In this document: positions 18,195-28,236 of the stretch, piece by piece
Position numbering within the stretch: the stretch's first letter is position 1
Layout of the letters: the number at the start of each line of letters is the position of its first letter
DNA from: Streptococcus cristatus
Lineage (GTDB): Bacteria; Bacillota; Bacilli; Lactobacillales; Streptococcaceae
Reading direction: 5' to 3'
Length of the DNA: 64,000 nt
Assembly: GCF_008369405.1 (NCBI RefSeq)
Contig: NZ_VSJJ01000001.1
Span: 122,523-186,522 of the forward strand
The notes under the pieces: model-generated
The model's database searches: none
The model's input: the letters and a program-made list of their open reading frames with translations, nothing else
What the model was told of the DNA's origin: nothing
Position numbers and translations under genes: made by a program

Positions 18195-19847
18195 ATGAAA
18201 ATTATTATCATTGGTGGAGTTGCGGGTGGTATGTCTGCGGCAACACGCTTAAGACGGCTGATGGAAGATGCTGAAATTGTAATTTTTGAAAAAGGTCCTT
18301 TTGTATCTTTTGCGAACTGCGGCCTGCCTTATTATATTTCTGGTGAAATTGCTGAGCGAGAAGCTCTCTTGGTTCAAACACCTGAAAGTCTCAAGGCACG
18401 CTTTAACTTGGATGTGCGACCTTTTCATGAGGTGGTGAAAATTTCGCCTGAAGAGCACACGGTGACGGTGGCTCATGATGGTTCAGAGTTCACAGAGCAG
18501 TATGACAAGCTGATTCTTTCACCTGGGGCGAAGCCTTTTATTCCTGAGATTGAAGGACTTTCAGAAGCAACTAATGTCTTCACTTTGCGCAATGTTCCAG
18601 ACTTGGATCAGATCATGTTAGCCTTGGATGAAGAGCCACAAGAGGCTGTGGTCATCGGTGCTGGATTTATCGGCCTAGAAACGGCTGAAAATCTGCGTAA
18701 GCGTGGCCTGAATGTGACAATCGTAGAAAAGGCACCGCATGTCTTGCCTCCACTGGATGAGGAGATGGCAGCTTTTGTCCAAGCTGAATTAGTCGATAAG
18801 GGAGTGAAAATCATCACTTCCCAGTCGGCTACTCGCTTCGAAGAAAAGGGCAAAGTGATCGTCTTGGAAGATGGTCAAAAATTGGCTTCAGATGTGACTA
18901 TTCTCTCTGTCGGGATCCAGCCTGAAAACAGCTTGGCCAAGGCAGCAGGTATTGAGACAGGTCTTCGTGGGGGAATCTTAGTTGATGAGCATTATGAGAC
19001 GAGTCAGAAAGATATTTTTGCAGTCGGAGACGCCATCCTTGTCAAGCAGGAAATTACTGGCGACGATGCTTTGATTGCTCTAGCTTCGCCTGCTAATCGA
19101 CAAGGACGTCAGGTGGCAGATGTAATTGCTGGCTTGGAGCGGAAGAATAAGGGAAGCATTGGCACGGCTATTGTGCGTGTCTTTGACATGACAGCCGCTT
19201 TAACAGGTCTGAACGAGCGTTTCCTTCAGCAAAATCATTTGCCTTGCCAAGTGATTCATGTCAGCGGTAAGGATCATGCGGGCTACTATCCAGGTGCGAC
19301 TGACTTGACCTTGAAATTGCTCTTTGAGCCAAAAACTGGCAAAATCTATGGTGCTCAAGGTGTAGGGAAAAAAGGCGTTGATAAGCGGATTGATATTCTG
19401 GCGACGGCTATTAAAGGAAATCTGACGATCTTTGATTTGCCAGAGCTGGAGTTTACCTATGCACCACCTTTTGGCTCAGCCAAGGATCCAGTCAATATGC
19501 TGGGCTATGCAGCCATGAATCTAGCAGAAGGCTTGAGTGAAAATATCCAATGGCACCAGCTGGAAGACGAGTTGGCTAGCGGGAAAGTCTTTTTAGATGT
19601 CCGAACACTTAATGAGTTTAAGCAAGGACGCCTGAAGACAGATAAGACAGTCCATATTCCGCTGAATGAACTCAGAGAACGCTTGGATGAGCTAGATAAG
19701 GAAGCAGAATATATCGTGAGCTGTCACAGTGGTCTGCGCAGCTATATTGCCGAGCGAATCTTAAAACAAGCAGGATTTGCAGTGAAAAATCTAGACGGAG
19801 CTTATGCTTTGTACAAAATGGTAAAACCAGAAGGAGTAGAAAAATGA
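18195..19847 (+). CDS. CoA-disulfide/persulfide reductase with C-terminal rhodanese domain
   Basis: 550 residues. An FAD/NAD(P)H disulfide reductase covers about 1-445 (IIGGVAGGMSAATRLRR for FAD; VIGAGFIGLETAENL for NAD). It has a single redox Cys42 in FANCGLPYY, the hallmark of CoA-disulfide reductases. A fused rhodanese domain follows with CHSGLR (Cys510). Relatives reduce CoA persulfide or disulfide, releasing sulfide. Downstream rhodanese overlaps it by four bases (ATGA). The CstR operator upstream suggests induction by sulfane sulfur. Confidence 0.92.
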   Translation: MKIIIIGGVAGGMSAATRLRRLMEDAEIVIFEKGPFVSFANCGLPYYISGEIAEREALLVQTPESLKARFNLDVRPFHEVVKISPEEHTVTVAHDGSEFTEQYDKLILSPGAKPFIPEIEGLSEATNVFTLRNVPDLDQIMLALDEEPQEAVVIGAGFIGLETAENLRKRGLNVTIVEKAPHVLPPLDEEMAAFVQAELVDKGVKIITSQSATRFEEKGKVIVLEDGQKLASDVTILSVGIQPENSLAKAAGIETGLRGGILVDEHYETSQKDIFAVGDAILVKQEITGDDALIALASPANRQGRQVADVIAGLERKNKGSIGTAIVRVFDMTAALTGLNERFLQQNHLPCQVIHVSGKDHAGYYPGATDLTLKLLFEPKTGKIYGAQGVGKKGVDKRIDILATAIKGNLTIFDLPELEFTYAPPFGSAKDPVNMLGYAAMNLAEGLSENIQWHQLEDELASGKVFLDVRTLNEFKQGRLKTDKTVHIPLNELRERLDELDKEAEYIVSCHSGLRSYIAERILKQAGFAVKNLDGAYALYKMVKPEGVEK

Positions 19848-20137
19848 AAACTATATCAGCAGCTGACCTAGAAAAGCAGTATCAATCTGAAAAAATGGCC
19901 ATCGTAGATGTGCGCGAAAGACATGAATTTCAAGCGGGTCATATCCCAAATGCTGGAAATCTTCCACTCAGTGAGTTGGAAACTGGCTATAAAAAGCTGA
20001 ATCCTGACTACAAATACTATGTCATTTGCCAAGGAGGAGCGCGTTCAGCGACTGCTTGCCAATTTCTTGCCATGCAGGGCTTCGATGTGACCAACGTATC
20101 AGGTGGCATGAACGCTTGGTCTGGAGAGACTGAATAA
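19844..20137 (+). CDS. Single-domain rhodanese (second in operon)
   Basis: 97 residues forming one complete rhodanese domain. IVDVRERHEFQAGHIPNA comes first, then the active loop CQGGARS with Cys62. The loop differs from the first rhodanese (CHSGMR), so substrate choice may differ. It is translationally coupled to the preceding reductase by a 4-base overlap. Confidence 0.92.
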   Translation: MKTISAADLEKQYQSEKMAIVDVRERHEFQAGHIPNAGNLPLSELETGYKKLNPDYKYYVICQGGARSATACQFLAMQGFDVTNVSGGMNAWSGETE

Positions 20138-20143
20138 AAGATA

Positions 20144-20177
20144 AAAGGATTCAAGTCGTTGCTTGAATCCTTTTTTC
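20144..20177. terminator. Bidirectional terminator between the sulfur operon and cstR
   Basis: AAAGGATTCAAG and CTTGAATCCTTT form a perfect 12-bp stem with A and T runs on either side, serving both convergent units. Confidence 0.85.
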
Positions 20178-20186
20178 CTGTCCTTC

Positions 20187-20441
20187 TTATTTTCGATTTA
20201 CCAGAAAATGAATAGCTTTCTCTATTCTTTCCCTTTGTTTTTTCGGATCATCAGCTGGATTTTCTAGGCAATCCGTTAAATTCTCAGTGATAACCATCTC
20301 AATAACACGGTCAACGCTGGAGCGGACGGCTAATAACTGTGTGAGAATATCTGAACATTCCCTGTCCTCTTCAATCATTCTTTGAATGCCTCTTAACTGA
20401 CCTTCAGAGCGCTTGAGGCGGGTAATATAATTATAATTCAC
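20187..20441 (-). CDS. cstR: CstR-type persulfide-sensing repressor (CsoR family)
   Basis: 84 residues, an all-helical DUF156/CsoR fold (RLKRSEGQLRGIQRMIEE). Two Cys are present, C29 and C58. The His that copper-sensing CsoR proteins use four residues before the second Cys is Asn54 here. This pattern is that of CstR, which forms di- to tetrasulfide bridges between the two Cys rather than binding Cu(I). It is convergent with the rhodanese/CoA-reductase operon and has its own promoter. Copper sensing is unlikely given the missing His and the absence of copper genes nearby. Confidence 0.87.
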   Translation of the reverse strand: MNYNYITRLKRSEGQLRGIQRMIEEDRECSDILTQLLAVRSSVDRVIEMVITENLTDCLENPADDPKKQRERIEKAIHFLVNRK

Positions 20442-20472
20442 TGTGATTTCCTCGTTTGCTTACATTGAGTTT

Positions 20473-20501
20473 ATTATATGCTTAATCTGTATATTTGTCA
20501 A
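20473..20501 (-). promoter_or_regulatory. cstR promoter
   Basis: On the minus strand TTGACA (20496-20501) and TATAAT (20473-20478) are 17 bp apart, a full consensus. No ATACCC-type operator overlaps it, so cstR is probably not autoregulated by that site. Confidence 0.8.
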
Positions 20502-20559
20502 TTGGATTGGTTGGAGGCTGTTTTCAGAAATTTTCCATAATCACTCTCTGATTCTTCTA

Positions 20560-20588
20560 TTTACTTTTCATTATAATTTTGGTATAAT
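20560..20588 (+). promoter_or_regulatory. Promoter for the oligopeptide-binding lipoprotein
   Basis: Extended -10 TGGTATAAT (TATAAT at 20583-20588) with a weak -35 (TTTACT, 20560-20565) 17 bp upstream. Confidence 0.55.
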
Positions 20589-20710
20589 AGTTTATGTTAT
20601 AAAATGTAACATAGAAATTGGACTAAGATTAATATTGGATCAAATAAAGGAACAGCTTTATTTTTACTTCTCTTATTCTTAGGCTTCTCTCGATTTTTGG
20701 AGGTGTATTT

Positions 20711-22675
20711 ATGAAAGTATCAAAAATGCTTTTAGCTACTGGAGTGGTACTTAGTGCAGGCGTGTTCTTGTCAGCTTGTGGCAAATCCTCATCTAGTACA
20801 TCAATGTATTCTTATGTTTATGCCAGCGATCCTGATAGCTTGAACTACCTGACAGCTAACCGTGCTACCACGTCAGACGTTATTACAAACCTTGTTGATG
20901 GTCTTTTAGAAAATGACGAATATGGAAATTTAGTTCCCTCTCTTGCAGAATCATGGACAGTTTCTCAAGATGGCCTGACCTATACATATAAGCTCCGTAA
21001 GGACGCTAAGTGGTTCAATGTTGAAGGTGAAGAAATTGCAAACGTTAAAGCTCAGGACTTTGTGACAGGTCTTAAGTATGCGGCTGATAATAAGTCTGAG
21101 GCCCTTTACCTGATTCAAGACTCGATTAGTGGCTTGGATGCCTATGTCAAAGGCGATGAAAAAGACTTCTCAAAAGTTGGAGTGAAGGCAGTAGATGATT
21201 ACACAGTCCAATACACGCTGACTCGCTCAGAACCTTATTGGAACTCAAAAACAACCAATAATATCTTGTTCCCTGTCAATGAAGAATTTTTGAAGTCTAA
21301 AGGAAAAGATTTTGGTTCTGTTGATCCTTCCAGCATCCTTTACAATGGTCCTTTTCTTTTGAAGTCTTTGACGTCTAAGTCTTCTATGGAATTTGTTAAA
21401 AATCCAAATTATTACGATAAGGACAAGGTCAGTCTAGAAGATGTCAAATTAACCTACTATGATGGGTCAGACCAAGAATCTTTAATTCGCAACTTCAGCG
21501 ATGGTGCTTATAGCGGTGCTCGTCTCTATCCGAATACTTCAGGATACGCAGCAGTTAAAAAGAAATATGCGGACAATATCCTTTATAGCCCACAGGATGC
21601 GACCTCATATTACTTTAATTTTAACTTCAACCGTCAATCGTACAATCACACTTCCAAAACAAGTGATGATCAAAAGAATGCAACAAAAGAAGCGGTTTTA
21701 AATAAAGACTTCCGTCAGGCCGTCAATTTTGCCCTTGACCGGACTTCTTATGGTGCGCAAAGTAATGGTAAAGATGGAGCTACCAAGCTGTTGAGGAATA
21801 CGCTTGTCCCTCCAACATTTGTTCAAATTGGCGATCAAACATTTGGCCAAGTTGTTGCCTCTAAATTAGTAAATTATGGCACAGAATGGGCGAATATCGA
21901 CCTGACAGATGCTCAAGATGCTTATTATAATCCAGAAAAAGCCAAAGCAAGATTTGCTAAAGCTAAGGAAGCTTTAGAGTCTAAGGGAGTTCAATTCCCA
22001 ATTCATTTAGACCTTCCTGTAGACCAGGCTGACAAGGTGAGTATCCAATGGGCAAGTTCAGTAAAACAATCAATTGAATCAACCTTGGGTGCAGAAAATG
22101 TAGTGATTGACCTGCAGAAGATTAGTGTGGATGATTTGAACAACATCACCTACTTTGCAAATACTGCAGCTCAAAAAGACTATGACTTCTATACAGGAGG
22201 CTGGTCAGCTGACTATCAAGATCCATCTACCTACTTAGATACTCTAAATGTAAATAATGGTGCTAGCTTGCAAAACTTTGGTTTTGAGCCAGGCCAAGAC
22301 ATGGACAAGATGAAAGAGCTGGGCTTGGACACTTATACTAAGATGTTGGAAGAAGCAAATGCTGAAACAACAGATGTGAAAGTTCGCTATGAAAAATATG
22401 CGGATGCACAAGCTTGGTTGCTGGATAGTGGAATTATCATGCCGACCATTTCAGGAGGCGGTAGTCCTTCTGTAAGTAAGTCCAAACCTTTCAGTCGTGC
22501 CTATTCACTCGTTGGAATTAAGGGATCTGGCTTCAACTTTAAATATACAAAACTCAGAAGTGAAATTGTAACGACCAAAGAATATGAAGAAGCTAAGAAG
22601 AAATGGCAAGAAAAAACCTTAGAATCTAACAAAAAAGCCCAAGAAGAGCTAGCAGATCATATCGAGAAGAAATAA
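20711..22675 (+). CDS. Oligopeptide ABC transporter substrate-binding lipoprotein (AmiA/AliA/Hpp family)
   Basis: 654 residues. The signal peptide ends at lipobox LSAC with Cys23, followed by a Ser linker. The SBP family 5 body shows YSYVYASDPDSLNYL at the start, the LVPSLAESWTVSQDG segment and the C-terminal SGIIMPTISGGGSPSVS. It captures peptides and delivers them to the Opp/Ami permease. No permease or ATPase genes are adjacent, so it is an orphan binding protein, as is common for AliA/AliB/Hpp proteins that also feed peptide signals. GGAGGTG precedes the ATG. Its stop lies 10 nt before repeat copy B. Confidence 0.93.
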   Translation: MKVSKMLLATGVVLSAGVFLSACGKSSSSTSMYSYVYASDPDSLNYLTANRATTSDVITNLVDGLLENDEYGNLVPSLAESWTVSQDGLTYTYKLRKDAKWFNVEGEEIANVKAQDFVTGLKYAADNKSEALYLIQDSISGLDAYVKGDEKDFSKVGVKAVDDYTVQYTLTRSEPYWNSKTTNNILFPVNEEFLKSKGKDFGSVDPSSILYNGPFLLKSLTSKSSMEFVKNPNYYDKDKVSLEDVKLTYYDGSDQESLIRNFSDGAYSGARLYPNTSGYAAVKKKYADNILYSPQDATSYYFNFNFNRQSYNHTSKTSDDQKNATKEAVLNKDFRQAVNFALDRTSYGAQSNGKDGATKLLRNTLVPPTFVQIGDQTFGQVVASKLVNYGTEWANIDLTDAQDAYYNPEKAKARFAKAKEALESKGVQFPIHLDLPVDQADKVSIQWASSVKQSIESTLGAENVVIDLQKISVDDLNNITYFANTAAQKDYDFYTGGWSADYQDPSTYLDTLNVNNGASLQNFGFEPGQDMDKMKELGLDTYTKMLEEANAETTDVKVRYEKYADAQAWLLDSGIIMPTISGGGSPSVSKSKPFSRAYSLVGIKGSGFNFKYTKLRSEIVTTKEYEEAKKKWQEKTLESNKKAQEELADHIEKK

Positions 22676-22685
22676 AATATATAAA

Positions 22686-22860
22686 GAGGCTGGGACAAAA
22701 GTCCTAGCCTCTCAATTGTCTTTGGCTTGTCGAGCAAGACGCAGTGGTTGAGTGGGCTCTACTACGCTGATTTCATCAGCTTTTACAGCCCTACTCAACT
22801 GTGCGGAGGTGGGACGACGAAATCGAATTCTAACGAATCACCGATTTCTGTCCCACTCTC
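22686..22860 (+). repeat. 175-bp three-hairpin repeat, copy B
   Basis: Hairpin 1 (22686-22711) has 11-base arms, GAGGCTGGGAC and GTCCTAGCCTC, with one mismatch and an AAAA loop. Hairpin 2 (22747-22799) pairs GTTGAGT with ACTCAAC, then GGCT with AGCC and GCTGAT with ATCAGC. Hairpin 3 (22809-22856) pairs GTGGGAC with GTCCCAC and GAAATCG with CGATTTC. It begins 10 nt after the lipoprotein stop and could terminate that transcript. Confidence 0.93.
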
Positions 22861-22908
22861 TTTTGATTTGCCCTAGATTAGAAATTTCATAAAAGGAGCC
22901 ATTTAGGC

Positions 22909-22937
22909 TTGTTTTTTTGTGAAAAATTAGTTATAAT
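22909..22937 (+). promoter_or_regulatory. Promoter for tRNA-Arg
   Basis: TTGTTT (22909-22914) and TATAAT (22932-22937) are 17 bp apart, ending 10 bases before the tRNA. Confidence 0.7.
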
Positions 22938-22947
22938 AAATAAGTTG

Positions 22948-23019
22948 CCACCCTTAGTGTAATGGATATCACGTAAGATTCCGGTTCTTGAGATGGGAGT
23001 TCGATTCTCTCAGGGTGGA
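22948..23019 (+). tRNA. tRNA-Arg (anticodon CCG)
   Basis: A complete 72-nt cloverleaf. The 7-bp acceptor is CCACCCT / AGGGTGG with discriminator A. U8, A9, A14 and the GG of the D-loop are in place. The anticodon stem is TAAGA/TCTTG with loop TTCCGGT, giving anticodon CCG at 22981-22983. The T-arm is GGGAG/CTCTC with loop TTCGATT. The 3' CCA is not encoded. It reads CGG codons, rare in this genome. It lies between two direct copies of the 175-bp repeat. Confidence 0.95.
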
Positions 23020-23076
23020 TGATTTAAGCTTGGACTCGTGAGAGTCCTTTTTTGTCATCTAAGGGAGGAAATTGCT

Positions 23077-23646
23077 ATGGCAGTAAAGTTAATCGCTCAT
23101 ACCTTGATTGAGAAGGATGGGCAGTATTTGCTTATCAAACGCTCTAAAATAAAGCGTGGACTTCCTAATGTCTATCCGGGCTACTGGGATGTTCCAGGCG
23201 GAAGTGTCGAGGAAAACGAGGCTGGGACAAAAATCCTAGCCTCTCAATTGTCTTTGGATAGTCGAGCAAGACGCAGTGGTTGAGTGAGCTCTACTAGGCT
23301 GATTTCATCAGCTTTTACAGCCCTACTCAACTGTGCGGAGGTGAGACGACGAAATCGAATTCTAACGAATTACCGATTTCTGTCCCACTCTCTACGTGAA
23401 GCTATGGAGGAAGTCAATCAAAAGATTCAGCTTGATAGGATTATTCATGAAGATAGTCAATTTGACTCAAGTAAAAATGCTGTTTTTACACGCTTGGTTT
23501 ATGGGGCGAGGACTATAGAGCAGCGTGATATTATATTAGATCCAGAAGAGCATACGGACTTTGTCTGGATTTCTTCTTTGGAAGATATGGAGGGAGAGCT
23601 GATTGTTCCATATCTGATTGATATTTTTGATGATAAATCCATATAA
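23077..23646 (+). pseudogene. Nudix hydrolase gene interrupted by repeat copy C
   Basis: The N-terminal part (ATG 23077, GGGAGG upstream) reads MAVKLIAHTLIEKDGQYLL to PGGSVEEN, the first half of a Nudix box. The second half, LREAMEEVNQKI, begins at 23392 in the same frame, followed by a normal Nudix C-terminus ending at 23646. Repeat copy C lies between the two halves and brings one in-frame TGA at 23281. Consensus Gx5Ex7REUxEE needs seven residues between E and RE; at most one or two non-repeat residues remain. The event therefore looks like insertion with loss of several codons. A pyrophosphohydrolase function is probably lost. Confidence 0.88.
23218..23392 (+). repeat. 175-bp three-hairpin repeat, copy C, inside the Nudix gene
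   Basis: Same ends and the same three hairpins as copy B, with about a dozen substitutions. It splits the catalytic Nudix box. The copy is in the same orientation as copy B, 357 bp away, with tRNA-Arg between them. Confidence 0.92.
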
Positions 23647-23679
23647 AAAACATCCCCTTTTAGCAAGGAGATGTTTTTT
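23645..23679. terminator. Bidirectional terminator between the Nudix gene and ldh
   Basis: An ACATC/GATGT stem, extended by CCTT/AAGG, with A and T runs on the two sides between convergent genes. Confidence 0.8.
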
Positions 23680-23683
23680 CTGA

Positions 23684-24746
<1,063 letters not shown>

Positions 24747-24830
24747 GGCTAATCATCGGATTTTGACCCCCTGAGCACTATGTAAACGTTTTTATATCCG
24801 GCTTTAAATACTGAAAATATAGCTAAAATG

Positions 24831-24839
24831 TGGTATAAT
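24831..24839 (+). promoter_or_regulatory. gyrA promoter (extended -10)
   Basis: TGGTATAAT lies 38 bases before the gyrA start, with only a poor -35 (CTGAAA). Confidence 0.65.
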
Positions 24840-24876
24840 GAGATGGTGATTTAATATTGAAACGAGGCATTTTTTA

Positions 24877-27327
24877 ATGCAAGATAGAAACTTAGTAGAT
24901 GTCAATTTGACCAGTGAAATGAAGACCAGTTTCATCGATTACGCAATGAGTGTTATCGTGGCTCGGGCGCTTCCAGATGTTCGCGATGGTCTTAAGCCGG
25001 TTCATCGCCGGATTCTTTATGGCATGAATGAGCTGGGCGTTACGCCTGATAAGCCTCATAAGAAATCAGCTCGTATCACAGGGGATGTCATGGGTAAGTA
25101 TCACCCGCATGGAGACTCCTCTATTTATGAAGCGATGGTGCGGATGGCTCAATGGTGGAGCTATCGTTACATGCTGGTGGACGGTCATGGAAACTTCGGT
25201 TCGATGGACGGAGATGGGGCCGCTGCCCAGCGTTATACAGAAGCACGTATGAGTAAGATCGCTCTTGAGATGCTTCGTGATATCAATAAAAATACTGTTG
25301 ATTATATCGACAACTATGATGCCAGCGAGAGAGAGCCGGTGGTTCTTCCTGCTCGCTTCCCTAACTTGCTTGTAAATGGAGCGACAGGGATTGCTGTTGG
25401 GATGGCGACCAATATCCCACCTCATAATCTAGGCGAGTCTATTGATGCAGTTAAGCTGGTTATGGACAATCCGGAAGCAACGACTCGTGACATCATGGAA
25501 GTCCTGCCTGGACCAGATTTCCCAACTGGAGCGCTGGTGATGGGCAAGTCTGGTATTCACCGGGCTTATGAAACAGGGAAAGGTTCGATTGTTCTTCGTT
25601 CTCGTACTGAAATCGAAGAGATGAAAAATGGCCGCGAGCGAATTGTCGTAACCGAGTTTCCTTACATGGTGAATAAGACCAAGGTTCACGAGCATATTGT
25701 TCGTCTGGTGCAGGAAAAACGCATTGACGGTATCACAGCCGTTCGTGATGAGTCCAATCGTGAAGGGGTTCGTTTTGTCATTGAGGTTCGTCGTGACGCC
25801 TCTGCTCATGTCATTTTAAATAACCTATTCAAGCTGACTCAGATGCAGACCAATTTCAGCTTCAATATGCTGGCTATTCAAAATGGTGTGCCGAAGATTC
25901 TGTCTCTACGTGAGATTTTGTTGGCCTACATTGAGCACCAAAAAGAAGTAGTGACTCGACGGACGGCCTTTGATAAAGAAAAGGCGGAAGCGCGAGCTCA
26001 CATCTTGGCTGGTTTGCTGATTGCGCTGGATCACATTGATGAAGTGATTCGCATCATCCGTAATAGCGCGACGGACGCAGAAGCTCAGGCTGAATTGATG
26101 GCTAAGTTTGAACTTTCTGAGCGCCAGAGTCAGGCTATCCTTGACATGCGTCTGCGCCGTCTGACTGGTTTGGAACGTGATAAGATTCAGTCAGAATATG
26201 ACGAATTGATTGCTTTGATTGCGGACTTAGCTGATATCTTGGCTAAGCCAGAGCGCGTTGTCGCTATTATCAAGGAAGAGTTAGACGAGGTCAAGCGTAA
26301 ATATGCGGATGACCGCCGAACTGAGCTGATGGTGGGAGAAGTTCTTTCTCTTGAAGATGAAGATTTGATTGAAGAAGCGGATGTTTTGATTACCCTGTCT
26401 AATAAAGGCTATATCAAACGTCTAAATCAGGCAGAATTCACTGCTCAGAAACGTGGTGGACGCGGTGTTCAAGGAACGGGTGTCAAAGATGATGACTTCG
26501 TCAAAGAGCTGGTTTCAACGAGTACCCACGATAGACTGCTCTTCTTTACCAATAAAGGCCGAGTCTATCGTCTCAAGGGCTATGAAATCCCTGAGTACGG
26601 CCGAACAGCCAAGGGCTTGCCAGTGGTAAATCTCTTGAAGCTTGATGAAGGAGAGACCATTCAGACCATTATCAATGTTCAGCAGGACAGTAGCAATCAT
26701 TCCTACCTCTTCTTTACAACCCGTTTGGGTATGGTTAAACGAACCAGCGTAACAGAATTTGCTAATATTCGTCAGAACGGTCTCAAGGCCTTGAATTTGA
26801 AAGATGAAGACGAGCTTATCAATGTCTTTCTGACGGACGGTGATGCGGATGTTATCATTGGTACTAAGTTTGGTTATTCGGTCCGCTTCAATGAGACAGC
26901 TGTCCGGAGCATGAGCCGCAGTGCGACTGGTGTTCGTGGGGTCAATCTGCGTGACGGCGACCAAGTCGTTGGAGCAGGTGTGATTACTGAGGGTGACGAA
27001 GTGCTTGTCATCACCGAAAAAGGCTATGGTAAGCGTACTCTTGCTAGCGAGTATCCAACCAAGGGCCGTGGTGGTAAAGGGATTAAAACAGCCAATATCA
27101 CTGATAAGAATGGGCCTCTCGCTGGTCTGATGACCGTTACTGGCGAGGAAGATTTGATGATTATCACTAATACTGGTGTTATCATTCGGACCAGTGTGGC
27201 TAATATTTCTCAGACCGGTCGTTCGACCTTGGGAGTGAAGGTCATGCGTCTGGATCAAAATGCACAGATTGTCACCTTTACAACGGTTGCGCCTGACGCA
27301 AAAGACGATGAGGAAGAAGTAGAATAA
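24877..27327 (+). CDS. gyrA: DNA gyrase subunit A
   Basis: The breakage-reunion subunit of gyrase. The 816 residues hold the winged-helix/tower N-domain with catalytic Tyr120 (AAQRYTEAR) and a C-terminal beta-pinwheel beginning with the GyrA box QKRGGRG. The quinolone-resistance region reads [12 protein letters not shown] with Ser81 and Glu85, the susceptible residues in streptococci. It has an acidic tail. srtA follows within 13 bp. Confidence 0.98.
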   Translation: MQDRNLVDVNLTSEMKTSFIDYAMSVIVARALPDVRDGLKPVHRRILYGMNELGVTPDKPHKKSARITGDVMGKYHPHGDSSIYEAMVRMAQWWSYRYMLVDGHGNFGSMDGDGAAAQRYTEARMSKIALEMLRDINKNTVDYIDNYDASEREPVVLPARFPNLLVNGATGIAVGMATNIPPHNLGESIDAVKLVMDNPEATTRDIMEVLPGPDFPTGALVMGKSGIHRAYETGKGSIVLRSRTEIEEMKNGRERIVVTEFPYMVNKTKVHEHIVRLVQEKRIDGITAVRDESNREGVRFVIEVRRDASAHVILNNLFKLTQMQTNFSFNMLAIQNGVPKILSLREILLAYIEHQKEVVTRRTAFDKEKAEARAHILAGLLIALDHIDEVIRIIRNSATDAEAQAELMAKFELSERQSQAILDMRLRRLTGLERDKIQSEYDELIALIADLADILAKPERVVAIIKEELDEVKRKYADDRRTELMVGEVLSLEDEDLIEEADVLITLSNKGYIKRLNQAEFTAQKRGGRGVQGTGVKDDDFVKELVSTSTHDRLLFFTNKGRVYRLKGYEIPEYGRTAKGLPVVNLLKLDEGETIQTIINVQQDSSNHSYLFFTTRLGMVKRTSVTEFANIRQNGLKALNLKDEDELINVFLTDGDADVIIGTKFGYSVRFNETAVRSMSRSATGVRGVNLRDGDQVVGAGVITEGDEVLVITEKGYGKRTLASEYPTKGRGGKGIKTANITDKNGPLAGLMTVTGEEDLMIITNTGVIIRTSVANISQTGRSTLGVKVMRLDQNAQIVTFTTVAPDAKDDEEEVE

Positions 27328-27340
27328 GAGGAGGATGAAT

Positions 27341-28081
27341 GTGAAGAAATCTAAGAAGAAATTCAAGCTCAGAAATTTTATCATTAACTGTGCAGTTTTC
27401 CTTTTATTTCTGGTTGCCTTAGCGCTGATTTTCAACTCCTCTATCCGAAATATGATCATGGTTTGGCACACAAATCAATACCAGGTTAGCAAGGTTTCCA
27501 AGGAGGAAATCAAGCAAAATAAGGCAGTCGAATCGAGTTTTGAGTTTAGCGAAGTCCAATCTCTTTCGACAGAAGCGGTGATCAATGCTCAGTGGCAGGC
27601 TCAAAAACTACCAGTTATCGGTGGCATTTCAATTCCTGAGGTTTCGATGAATCTGCCAATTTTCAAGGGCTTGGATAATGTTGGACTTTACTATGGTGCT
27701 GGTACCATGAAAGAAGATCAACAGATGGGACAAGGAAATTACGCCTTAGCCAGTCATCACGTCTTTGGAATTACTGGAGCCAGTGACATGCTCTTTTCAC
27801 CGCTAGATCGGGCCAAAATAGGGATGAAAATCTATATCACGGATAAGGAAAAGATCTATACCTATACGATTTCTAGTATAGAAAGTGTCGCACCAGAGCG
27901 CGTGGATGTTATCAATGACACAGAGGGAGTGGCTGAAATCACTTTAGTCACATGTGAAGATGCAGCCGCAACCAGTCGAACAATTGTCAAAGGTACACTT
28001 GAAAGTACAATTGACTATGATAAGGCACCAAAAGACATTTTAGATGCTTTCAGTCAATCTTACAATCAAATGCAGCTATAA
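27341..28081 (+). CDS. srtA: Class A sortase
   Basis: A membrane transpeptidase that links LPXTG surface proteins to peptidoglycan. The N-terminal membrane anchor is about residues 12-32, and the sortase barrel follows. Catalytic His is in LASHHVFG, Cys is in TLVTCEDA (Cys205 from this start), and the Arg is in SRTIVKG. I prefer GTG 27341 because GAGGAGG ends six bases upstream; ATG 27335 directly abuts that site and would add two residues. It sits downstream of gyrA as in other streptococci. No LPXTG substrate is encoded in this window. Confidence 0.95.
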   Translation: MKKSKKKFKLRNFIINCAVFLLFLVALALIFNSSIRNMIMVWHTNQYQVSKVSKEEIKQNKAVESSFEFSEVQSLSTEAVINAQWQAQKLPVIGGISIPEVSMNLPIFKGLDNVGLYYGAGTMKEDQQMGQGNYALASHHVFGITGASDMLFSPLDRAKIGMKIYITDKEKIYTYTISSIESVAPERVDVINDTEGVAEITLVTCEDAAATSRTIVKGTLESTIDYDKAPKDILDAFSQSYNQMQL

Positions 28082-28094
28082 TGCAAATTTTATC

Positions 28095-28126
28095 AAAACG
28101 AAGTAACAAGAGTTGCTTCGTTTTTT
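28095..28126 (+). terminator. Terminator after srtA
   Basis: AAAACGAAGTAAC pairs with GTTGCTTCGTTTT around a 4-base loop, then T-run. Confidence 0.85.
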
Positions 28127-28236
28127 GATTGATAAGACCTGCAAATGTCTTCAATGGAATTTAATGATTTAGATACTGTATGAGAATTTAATCTTTTTTT
28201 TTACTTAATCTCGAATTAATAAGTAAGGAGGTTGAT

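Noticed and set aside
20187..20441. Copper-responsive CsoR
   Set aside because: The His four residues before the second Cys is Asn, and the regulated genes are rhodaneses, not copper transporters.
20443..20682. A 79-codon frame upstream of the oligopeptide-binding gene
   Set aside because: It runs through the cstR and lipoprotein promoters, has no ribosome site and an unlikely composition.
26515..27471. A 318-codon open frame antisense to gyrA and the start of srtA
   Set aside because: It mirrors the codon structure of gyrA, has no ribosome site and is rich in unlikely residue runs; gyrA is certain.
28210..28217. cin-box before radC
   Set aside because: Only CGAAT of TACGAATA is kept; too weak to annotate as a ComX promoter.
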